Part shown: one piece after another, positions 8,976 to 16,317 of the stretch
How the letters are laid out: each line of letters opens with the position of its first letter
How positions within the stretch are numbered: the stretch's first letter is position 1
Origin: Prorocentrum cordatum
Lineage: Eukaryota > Sar > Dinophyceae > Prorocentrales > Prorocentraceae
Direction of reading: 5' to 3'
Assembly: GCA_963575745.1 (NCBI GenBank)
Contig: CAUYUJ010004969.1
Location: 517,055 to 539,554 of the forward strand
Length of the DNA stretch: 22,500 bases
Notes under the pieces: model-generated
Database searches by the model: none
Told to the model about the DNA's origin: nothing
The model's input: only the letters and a program-made list of their open reading frames with translations
Position numbers and translations under genes: made by a program

Positions 8976-10828
8976 CTACGCTAGAATTATCTCGGATGCC
9001 ACGTGGCTCCCCAAGCTGCCAGTTGTGAAGTCTGTGAACATCTGCAAAGCAACTGCAGGCTGATCCATCGGCACCATGTGACCAGCATTGAACACCTGCA
9101 TGAAGCTGAAACCATTGCTGGTACGGAGCTTCGCCACTGTCTCTCCGTTCAGCTCGTAATCCCGATTGGGGGCGACGTTGAAGTCAGCCCGGTGCGGCCA
9201 ATCTAGCTTCTGCGTCCACTTCATGTTGCCGAGCCAGTTGCAAATGAAGTCCTGGTCGCCAGCGTAGATGAGCACCTTAATGCCGTCGGCGAGGAGGTCC
9301 GGAATTAGCCCCTGGTAGTTTACCATCCAGTCACCGGCCTGGACGAACTGCACGTCCACCATCATGTTGCACGATTCCCAGTGCCTGCTGACGCCAAGCT
9401 GCTTCTGAACCTCGGGCCCGTTGAGGTAGGCGGCAATCATGCCGAAGTCGTAGCACAGGAGCCCGTGCTCGCACGGGAGCCGCATGTCGTATGGGTTACG
9501 GTCGGGAGCGCTTGCTAAGCGGTGCGCGACGGCGGCGAAGGCGGCACGCCATGCCCTGCGAACGGATAGCGATGTCGCTCCGCTGCACAGGGCGGGAGAC
9601 CGAGAACAGCTCGGGGCAGTTGTCGGCGTGCCGCGCCGAAGCCTGGTGGGCCAGAAGCGGCCGCGCGACACGCGGAGCAGGAGCTCCCGACTGCACGGCC
9701 CGTCATCTGGTAGATGGAGGTCATCCCGCTGCACACCTCCACCGCCCTCAGGCACGCGGTCCTGTTGTGCCTCTGGCCGCCGAGCGGCAGATCGGGGGAC
9801 AGGCCCTCGTTGCACCCCCGGATCGCGGAGATGCTCGGGGTCGGACGACAGGGAGGTCAGCGGCTCCTGTCCCCAAAGAACTTGTTTGGGGCTTGTGTTC
9901 AGCGGGAGGAGGAGGAGAGGAGGAGGAGGAGGAGGAGGAGGAGGAGGAGGAGGAGGAAGAGGAGGAGGAGGAGGAGGAGGAGGAGGAGGGAGGAGGGAGG
10001 AGGGAGGAGGGAGGAGGGAGGAGGGAGTTAGCGAATCAGCACGCGCAGCTGGTTTCCCCGGCAGCCCCCCCGGCACCAAAGGCACCAACGCATGGAGGAA
10101 AAAGCGCCCCGCGGCGGGACCGACACCAGCTGCACACAGCATGTGCCGTACCCCCCCCCCCCCACAACCTTGCCCTAACCCGCCCCCCGTCTCGTCCGAC
10201 CCGAGATGCAGGGGGACACCAAGGCCTCCATGGACGCGCCATACTCCGGTCCGACGACCCCTGCGGGCGCGTGGCCCCCCTCGGCGCGGGCTCCCGTCGT
10301 GCCCATCTCGGGGAACCACTTGTACTGCTCCTCCGGGTCGGTCAGGCCGTTCCCGACGGCGATGCCCGCCAGGGGTACCCTGAAGCCGGCCGCCGCCCTG
10401 TTGCCTCTCCAGACGCGGTGGGCGATGGCCGGCACGTAGTGCCCGGCGTAGGACTCCCCGAAGACGTAGAAGTCGTTGCCGCGGTACTGCGGCAACTGCG
10501 CGTAGAAGTTCTGCAAGAACGCGTACATGCTCTCGGCCACGCCGGCCTCGTCGTGCGTGCCGAAGCCTGTTGTTGCCTCAAACTTCCTTGCGGTCGAAAA
10601 ACCCACCGCGGCAGGCTGATCCACCCACATGACGTTCGCCCTCGCGTGCCAAGAGTGCGTGTTGACAATCGTTCCGCTCCCGTTCCGCGAGACCGTGCAG
10701 GGCCCGTTCTCGGCGAGCAGGGCGAGCTGCGAGGAGCAGCCCGGGCCACCCGAGAGCCACATGACGAGCGGGTCCTTGCCGGGCTCGCTCTTGGACTCGA
10801 ACAGCCAGAAAAAGTCCGCCATCGTGCC
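8976..10828 (-). CDS. serine carboxypeptidase, family S10 (5' part missing)
   Basis: Secreted or lysosomal/vacuolar enzyme that removes C-terminal residues from peptides at acidic pH (known for the family). Exons on the minus strand: 10828-10203, 9827-9695 and 9497-8976 (stop TAG 8978-8976); joined they give 426 residues. Motifs in order: WLSGGPGCSS (oxyanion-hole region), GESYAGHYVPA with the nucleophile Ser (codon 10453-10451), GNGLTDP, YQMTGRNPYDMR, LCYDF, YAGDQDFICNWLGN with the acid Asp, and FNAGHMVPMDQP with the base His (codon 9080-9078). The closest family pattern is yeast carboxypeptidase Y and plant SCPL proteins. The first visible exon starts at GTMADFFWLFES, so the signal peptide, any propeptide and the start of the mature enzyme are missing; they must lie in exons further upstream. 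The third exon is in a different frame, so the 197-nt intron must be removed. No disabling mutation is visible. Confidence 0.93.
9498..9694 (-). mobile_element. introner-like intron (197 nt) in the carboxypeptidase gene
   Basis: It separates the TGR and NPYDMR codons of a conserved family motif, so its position is fixed by homology. Its ends are inverted repeats, GTCGGGAGC (9501-9509) and GCTCCCGAC (9683-9691), extending imperfectly to 12 of 15. CCGT (minus-strand sense) is repeated at both junctions, like a 4-bp target duplication. Because of that repeat the exact cut is ambiguous, and no placement gives GT-AG ends. The length is not a multiple of three, so it must be removed for a functional protein. 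Introner elements with inverted and direct repeats are known in dinoflagellates. Confidence 0.85.
9828..10202 (-). mobile_element. introner-like intron (375 nt) with a triplet array
   Basis: It joins SPCIS to AIRGCNEG in the enzyme's variable region. The ends are an 11-bp perfect inverted repeat, GGGTCGGACGA (9838-9848) and TCGTCCGACCC (10192-10202). GCATCTC (minus-strand sense) is directly repeated at 9828-9834 and 10203-10209, a likely 7-bp target duplication; the cut can slide along it and no placement gives GT-AG ends. The interior holds a GGA array (TCC in the sense strand) at 9904-10027 and a C run near 10151-10163. The inserted length of 375 is divisible by three, but stops occur in the frame, so it must be spliced out. 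Confidence 0.85.
9904..10027. repeat. GGA array inside the 375-nt intron
   Basis: GGA repeats changing to GGAGGGA units at the end. In the gene's sense strand this is a pyrimidine (TCC) tract, which could act as a polypyrimidine tract, though it lies 70 or more bases from the acceptor end. Confidence 0.93.
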
Positions 10829-10839
10829 CTGAGGCACGA
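10822..10839 (-). promoter_or_regulatory. candidate 3' splice site within a hairpin loop
   Basis: Similarity to carboxypeptidases ends at GTMADFF. Directly before that codon the minus strand reads CTCAG then GG, a canonical AG acceptor with the following G common in dinoflagellates (AG at 10830-10829). The site is in the tetraloop of a perfect 7-bp hairpin, TCGTGCC and GGCACGA (10822-10828 and 10833-10839). An alternative is that the exon continues upstream in frame. Confidence 0.5.
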
Positions 10840-11029
10840 GATGGAATATCCTCAAGCCCTTTGGAGCCCCCAGGAGCTCCAAGAGGCCCAAATCAGGCCG
10901 CAATAAACCCCAAAGGGGCCCCCGAGACACCCCCCGAACCGCCTACAGTAGGCTTCTGATACCCCCCCCAAAGAGATTCCCACAGGCATCCAAGAGGCCT
11001 CCGACCTACAACCAAGGCACGAAGGCGGG

Positions 11030-11180
11030 ATGGGCCGAAGGCCGATGGATCCGCCGCCCCCTGTTGATTTATCACAGGGGGGCCTGGCGTGGTAGACCCT
11101 TTCCAAAAGAGTTCCCCCTGGGGCTTCGGCCGATCCCGCCGGCCACCCGAAAGGGACCCCAAAATCTGTCTGTCAATGCC
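11030..11180. repeat. spacer repeat, copy 1
   Basis: Carries GATCCGCCGCCCCCTGTTG (about 11048-11066) and CTTCGGCCGATCCCGCCGG followed by CACCCGAAAG (about 11123-11150), then a TTTCCCGCTCCAAGATG junction back into the minisatellite. The same order of words recurs in three other spacers. Confidence 0.7.
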
Positions 11181-11826
11181 TTTCCCGCTCCAAGATGACC
11201 CACCCCCTGATAGCCCGAGATGGCCTCCAAGCTCGCCCAAGATGGTCCAAGACGGCTCACGATGCCTCCATGTTTTCCTAAGAAGCCTCCAAGACGGCCT
11301 AAGATGGCCTCAAGGTGACGGCAGACGGCCCAAGAGGCCCCCAAAAGACCATTAAGACGACCCAAGAGGCTTCCAAGATGGCCTCCAGGAAGGCCCGAAG
11401 AGGCCAAACTCATCGTTTGTCCTTAAATGTTTGAAGGATTTTCGCAGTTGCCAGTTTTCGGCCTTCCGACGGGCCGAAAGCCCCAAAGATCGCCCCAAGA
11501 TCGCCCAAAAGGCCTCCAAGATGGCCTCAAAACGGCCCAAGAGGCCCCCAAAACGCTCTCAAGAGGGCCCCCAGACGGCCCAAGAGGCTTCCAAAACGCC
11601 CCAAATGGCTTGCAGGACGGCCCTGGAGCACCTCACGAGACCCCACTTCGGCCCAGAGAGGCCCCGAAGAGGGCTCCCGACAGCGTCAGACGGGCCACGA
11701 ATGCCTTAAGACGGCGAAAGGGGCCCTCGAGAAGCCCCCAAGAGACCCAAGAGACCCAAGAGGCTCCCAGGAAACTCCCAGCTCCCAGGAAGCCCCAAGA
11801 GTGCCCCCAGAGGCTCCCAAGATGCC

Positions 11827-11876
11827 CCCCCCTCCGCCTCCTCCTCCTCCTCCTCCTCCTCCTCCTCCTCCTCCTC

Positions 11877-11915
<39 letters not shown>

Positions 11916-12074
11916 TCGTCCTCGTCCTCCTCCTCCTCCTCCTCCTCCTCCTCCTCCTCCTCCTCCGCCTCCTCCTCCTCCTCGTCCTCGTCCGCCTCCT
12001 CCTCCTCCTCCTCCTCCTCCTCCTCCTCCTCCTCCTCCTCCTCTTCCTCCTCCTCCTCCTCCTCCTCCTCCTCA
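11827..12074. repeat. TCC array with TCG variants
   Basis: About 250 bases of TCC, with a central block of CTCGTC hexamers (about 11880-11928). Its polarity is opposite to the GGA arrays at 8342-8531 and 9904-10027. Confidence 0.95.
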
Positions 12075-12109
12075 TCCTTTTGATATTCCCCACCATCCCC
12101 CCCAAGTTT

Positions 12110-12470
12110 CCCCCGACAGGTTTCCACGACGGCTGGGGGGACACATGGCCTGATAGTTTGGCAGAGTTCTCGCCGCAACGCTCGGCCACATGGGCGATTC
12201 CAAAAGGCAGGGGGCGGCGATGATTCGCCGCGTGCGTCTTCGATCCGCCGCCCCCTGTTGGCTTGACACAAGGGCGCACGGCGCGCCGAACGTTACACCG
12301 TTTCTTGTTTCATTATAGAAGTGCCAGGTGGACCTTCGGCCCAGCCCGCTTGCAACCCGGAAGGACGCGCACAGACCCTCAAGGGCGGGCAAGAAAGGGA
12401 AAAACTGGAAAACTCGCACCCGTAAACTTCCCAGGTCTTCGGGTTTCCCGCTCCAGACGCCCCCCAAATG
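12110..12470. repeat. spacer repeat, copy 2 (longest form)
   Basis: Begins after a TCC array with TTTGGCAGAGTTCTCGCCGC and GCCACATGGG, then GATCCGCCGCCCCCTGTTGG, CTTCGGCCCAGCCCGC and TTTCCCGCTCCAGACG. It aligns by eye with 13765-14045, which also follows a TCC tract. Confidence 0.7.
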
Positions 12471-12869
12471 GCCTCCAAGACGGCCAAGGTGGTCACCAAG
12501 ATGGCTACGATGGCACCAAGAGAGCCCAAGATGGCTCCCAAATGTCTTACAGCCGGGCCGAAGTGGCCCAATGATGGCCCAACACGGCCTCGAGATCACC
12601 CAAGACGGTCCGAAAGGCCTCCAACAGGACCACCAAAGAGGCCCGATGAGGCACAACAGAATTGTGTTCCGTAGGCTTATGATGGATTTTGGCGTTTGTT
12701 CATGTTCGGCGCTCTGAAAAACCCAAAACGCCCCAGGGACCACCAAGATGGCCCCAAGAGCACCCAAGAGGCCTCCGAGATGGCCTCCCGACGGCCAAAG
12801 AGGCCCCCAAAAACGACCCCAAGAGGGCCCCAAGACGGCCCAGGAGAGCCACCTGTGGCTTGCCACGCT

Positions 12870-13010
12870 GCAAGGCGCGCTGCATATCCGGTCGTTTTTT
12901 TGGTTTCCCTGTGGGCCTTCGGCCGATCCCGCCAGACACCTGTAAGGAATCGCGACGCCGTCGAAAATGCCTTGGGGCGTGGCCGTTTCCCTCCAAGACG
13001 GCTCCAAGAT
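12870..13010. repeat. spacer repeat, copy 3 (short form)
   Basis: Contains GGCCTTCGGCCGATCCCGCC followed by AGACACCTG, and ends in TTTCCCTCCAAGACGG, matching the right half of the spacer family. Confidence 0.6.
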
Positions 13011-13639
13011 GGCCTCCAAGATGGTCTCCACGACGGCCAAGGGGGCCCCAAGAAAACCCAACATGGCCTCAACATGTCTCCACGACGGCCCAAGGTGCAC
13101 CCAAAACGGCCTAAGATGGCCCAAGACGGCCCAAGAGGCCCGCACGAGGCCTCGAATGCGGTCCCAAAGGCCGCCGACAGGACCTCCAGGACGGCCCCGA
13201 AAGGCCAAGCTCATGTTGGAAAATGCTGGCGGCTGCTCACGCTCAGCGCGCCGACGGCCCAAGACGGCCCCAGAGGCCACCAAGATGGCCTCGAGAACGC
13301 CAGAGAGGCATCAAAAACGGCCCCCTGACGGCCCAAAGGGCCGCAAAAACTGTCCCTGGAGGGCACGGGAACGGCCCAGGAAACCTCCAAGACGCCCAAG
13401 ATGACCTCCAAGACGGCCTTGAAACGCTCCGAGAGGGCCTTGAGTCGGCCGCAAGACGGCTTCCGACGGCGTCGGACGGGCCAGGGGCGCCCTCTGACGG
13501 CGAGTGAACCTCCCAGGGGGCCTCCAAAGGCCCCCAAGAAGCCCAAGGAAGCCCTCGCGAGGCCTTCGAAAAGCCCCCAGGAAGCTCCCAGGAGGCCATT
13601 CGAATTGTGCCCCAACGAGCTCCCACGAGGCCTCCTTTT

Positions 13640-13735
13640 CCCTTCCTCCTCCTCTTCCTCCTCCTCTTCCTCCTCCTCCTCCTCCGCCTCTTCATCCTCC
13701 CTTTTCTTCCCTCTCCTCCTGTTCTTCCTTCTCCC
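13640..13735. repeat. diverged TCC tract
   Basis: TCC repeats with TTCC and CGCC interruptions, immediately before spacer copy 4. It repeats the array-then-spacer order seen at 11827-12470. Confidence 0.85.
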
Positions 13736-13764
13736 CGCGTGATTCGAAAAAAGGCCCTCTTTGA

Positions 13765-14045
13765 ACGGCTGGGAGGAACGCGCAATCCGATAGGTTGGCC
13801 GAGTTCTGGCCGCAACGTCCGGTCACATAGGGGGTGGCGGTGGCTCACCGCGAGTGTTTTCGATCTGCCCCCTCTGCGGCTTGCAACATGGGTGCACAGT
13901 GCGCTGAAACTCGGAATGCTTTGGCCAGTCCAACAAATTCCAAAGGGGGTCTCGGCCGATCCTGCCGGGCCACCCGGAAACCTTTTCCCATGGGGGGGGG
14001 GGGAGGCAAGGGCCGCTCGCTGTTCCGCTCCAGATGGCCCCCGAA
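13765..14045. repeat. spacer repeat, copy 4
   Basis: Contains TTGGCCGAGTTCTGGCCGC, GGTCACATAGGG, TTTTCGATCTGCCCCCTC, CTCGGCCGATCCTGCCGGG and CACCCGGAAACC, then CCGCTCCAGATGGCC. These are the same words in the same order as copy 2, with substitutions and length changes. Confidence 0.7.
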
Positions 14046-14549
14046 TGGCCTGAAATGGCGTCCGGATCGGCCAAGATGGTATCCAAGACGGCCACGGCGG
14101 CCCCGAAAGAGCCCAAGATGCGCCCAACATGGTTCAAAATGGTCTGCCCAGCTGCACGATGGCCCCGGCGTCAGATGTCTCGCCATCCGGCTGAGCGCTG
14201 GGCTGGGCGCGGGGTTGCGCGCCTCGCGGGGCGTCGGGCGGGGAGTGGGGCTGGCCAGCTGACAGCGCCACATCGGCAGGCGGCGGGCAGGAGCTGGCCG
14301 GTGCGTCGAACTCGGCGTCGGGCTGCCCCCAAGAAACCTGCAAGACGGCCCAAAAGAGCCCCAAGACGGCCCAATGAGCCCCTATGACGGCGCCAAGAGA
14401 CCCACGAGACGGCCCGAAGCTAGCAAGAGGCCTCAAGATGCACTCTGCGAGGCCCCAAACAGCTCCCGAGAGGCCCCTCAGAGACCCTCAGGAGGCTCCT
14501 GGGAAACCCTCAGAAGGCCCCAGAATAGCAGCCAGAGGCTTATTCATAC

Positions 14550-14700
14550 TCCTCCTCCTCCTCCTCCTCCTCCTCCTCCTCCTCTTCCTGTCTGTCTTGT
14601 TACTCGGATTATCCGTAGTATTATTCATATGGATTTGTTTCTTATGTTTACTACTCTTCTTCTTATTGTAATACTTATGTCTACTCTTATTATCAGTTTT
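14550..14700. repeat. TCC array passing into AT-rich TTCTTAT-type sequence
   Basis: A short TCC array (14550-14587) is followed by about 110 bases of unusually AT-rich, pyrimidine-biased sequence (TACTCTTCTTCTTATTG and similar). It looks like a strongly decayed TTC/TAC array. No gene is visible. Confidence 0.65.
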
Positions 14701-14819
14701 TGAAAACGGGAGACAGTGGAGCCCCACGGGGTCGAATGCGCGCGCGAAGCTTTCACGCGTGTGTCTTTCAATGTTCTGCGTGCTCTGTGGCGCCCTCTTC
14801 TCTCCCACTCCTTCGTCCT
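14701..14819. other. short unique stretch, no gene seen
   Basis: Contains GTGTCTTTCAATGTTCTG (about 14760), which resembles the CGTCTTTCAATGTTTGG word of the 120-bp repeat at 15196-15318, so it may be a third, fragmentary copy. Confidence 0.45.
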
Positions 14820-14927
14820 CTCCTCCTCCTCCTCCTCCTCCTCCTCCTCCTCCTCCGCCTCCTCTTCCTCCTTTTCCTCCTCCTCCTTTTCCTCCTCCTC
14901 CTCCTCCTCCTCCTCCTCCTCCTCCTA

Positions 14928-15051
14928 AAAAGAATCGATGCAGCTTCTCGTTTTTTGGTGCGCCCCCCAAACAAAAAAAACTGTGCGGGTCCCCGCCCCT
15001 CCCCGTTTGATTTGTTTTTTTTTTTTGGGGGGGGCAGAGGAAATTGTTGTC
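14928..15051. repeat. 120-bp interspersed repeat, copy 1
   Basis: Reads AAAAAGAATCGATGCAG, TTTTTTGGTGCGCCCCCC, CCCCGCCCCTCCCCGTTT, a T run and GGGGCAGAGGAAATTG. It shares all these blocks in order with 15196-15318. Confidence 0.85.
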
Positions 15052-15195
15052 CCTCCTCCTCCTCCTCCTCCTCCTCCTCCTCCTCCTCTGCCTCCTTCTC
15101 CTCCTCCTCCTCCTCCTCCTCCTCCTCGCCTCCCTCCTCCTCCTCCTCCTCTCCTCCTCCTCCTCCTCCTCCTCCTCCTCTTCCTCCTCCTCCCC

Positions 15196-15318
15196 TAGAA
15201 AGAATCAGTGCCGTCTTTCAATGTTTGGTGCGCCCCCCCCAAAAAAAACTAATCTGGGCGGGCCCCCGCCCCTCCCCGTTTTTGTTTGTTGGTGGTGGGG
15301 GGGAGAGGAAATTCCTCT
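15196..15318. repeat. 120-bp interspersed repeat, copy 2
   Basis: Reads AGAAAGAATCAGTGCCG, AATGTTTGGTGCGCCCCCCC, CCCCGCCCCTCCCCGTTT and GGGGAGAGGAAATTCC. Together with copy 1 and the flanking TCC arrays it forms a roughly 265-bp higher-order tandem unit. Confidence 0.85.
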
Positions 15319-15675
15319 CCCTCCTCCTCCTCCTTCTCCTCCCCCTCCTCCTCCTCCTCCTCCTCCTCCTCCTCCTCCTCCTCCTCGTCCTCCTCCTCCT
15401 CCTCCTCGTCCTCCTCCCCCCCCTCCTCCTCCTCCTCCTCCTCCTCCTCCTCCCTCCTCCTCCTCCTCCTCCTCCTCCTCCTCCTCCTCCTCCACCCCCA
15501 TACCCTTCCACGCGTTCCTCGGCCTCATCCTCGTCCTCGTCCGTCGTCGCGTCGTCGTCGTCGCCCTCCTCCTCCTCCTCTCCTCCTCCTCCTCCTCCTC
15601 CTCCTCCGCCTCCTCCTCCTCCTCCTCCTCCTCCTCCTCCTCCTGTTCTTTGTCCTCCTACTCCTCCTTCTCATC

Positions 15676-16317
15676 CACCTGTCGGGGCCCACGTGGCACG
15701 GGGCCCATTGCCCGCGAATGTCATCCGAGCGGCGGAGTGACCGCCGATAGACTGGGCCGCGAAGAGCATGCGGCCAGAGGGGGCAGCGCGGGGCACGAGG
15801 GGGTGAGGGAGGAGAAAGGTAAAAAGGAAGTAGAGAGTAGAGGCCACGCAAAGGTTGTTGTTTAAACGACCCGTGAACAAACAGAGCTCGAATATGTGCT
15901 AGATGCAGTACAGTGCACCACGTTGAAATAAATTCCATACAGCTAAAATCGCGCCGGCACACAGGGTGCACCCGCGCGCTAGCCAGCCCTACCTAGGTCC
16001 GCGCCAGAGCTAAACGCCCGAACAGTTCATGGCCCGCACCATGAAACCCAACTGTAACTAATTACAACACACATATCAGAACGCCCCGTTGGCACATGTA
16101 CTGCAACATCACAACGGTCATCCCTAAATAGCGCAACATGCTATCGAAGCGCCCCGTTGGCACATCTAATGCACCATATACTGCGCTACGGCTGCAGGCG
16201 TTAACTCACATGATCTACCTGTATCAATGATATTCATTTTTACGGGCACCCGTAATGTCCGCCCTTAACCTGCGTAGTCTGGATGCTCTCGACAGGCGGC
16301 TGGTACCCCACGTTCTG
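15676..16317. other. region downstream of the transposase-like pseudogene
   Basis: Less GC-rich than its flanks. A 29-bp direct repeat containing CGCCCCGTTGGCACAT occurs at 16081 and again at 16149. I recognise no coding sequence. Seen from the minus strand this is the 3' flank of the pseudogene, and the direct repeats could belong to its terminal region. Confidence 0.55.
16081..16177. repeat. pair of 29-bp direct repeats
   Basis: CGCCCCGTTGGCACATGTACTG-like units start at 16081 and 16149, 68 bases apart. They match at most positions, with AACAT/ACCAT at the right ends. Only two copies, so this is not an array. Confidence 0.8.

Larger units (their letters stand above)
10840..14530. repeat. 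degenerate CCAAGATGGCC minisatellite with interspersed blocks
   Basis: Most of this stretch is a diverged 10-11 bp repeat of the type CCAAGATGGCC/TCCAAGACGGCC, with CAAGAGGCCC variants. Its frames give Pro/Lys/Arg-rich or Trp/Gly/Leu-rich peptides that are repeat translations. TCC arrays (11827-12074; 13640-13735) and non-minisatellite spacers (about 11030-11180, 12110-12470, 12650-12740, 12870-13010, 13765-14045, 14140-14330) interrupt it. It lies directly upstream of the first visible carboxypeptidase exon and may be all or part of a long intron. Confidence 0.85.
14820..15675. repeat. compound TCC array block
   Basis: Four TCC arrays (about 14820-14927, 15052-15195, 15319-15493, 15563-15657), the first three separated by two copies of a 120-bp repeat. 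Translations are poly-Ser, poly-Pro and poly-Leu and are not protein. TCC stays on the plus strand through the whole block. Confidence 0.93.

Noticed and set aside
9491-10906. 471-codon open frame on the plus strand
   Set aside because: It is the antisense shadow of the carboxypeptidase exons and includes a poly-Glu run from the intronic GGA array.
10840-14530. Many Trp/Gly/Leu- or Lys/Pro-rich frames suggesting repeat proteins
   Set aside because: They follow the 10-11 bp minisatellite, occur in all frames on both strands and are frequently interrupted.
14700-15740. 346-codon Leu/Ser/Pro-rich frame
   Set aside because: It consists of TCC-array translation; no residues outside the repeats form a recognisable protein.
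15927-15932. AATAAA on the plus strand
   Set aside because: No plus-strand gene precedes it, and dinoflagellates are not known to depend on this signal.
16081-16177. Direct repeats with a regular spacer, CRISPR-like at first sight
   Set aside because: Only two imperfect copies in a eukaryotic context, with no associated genes.
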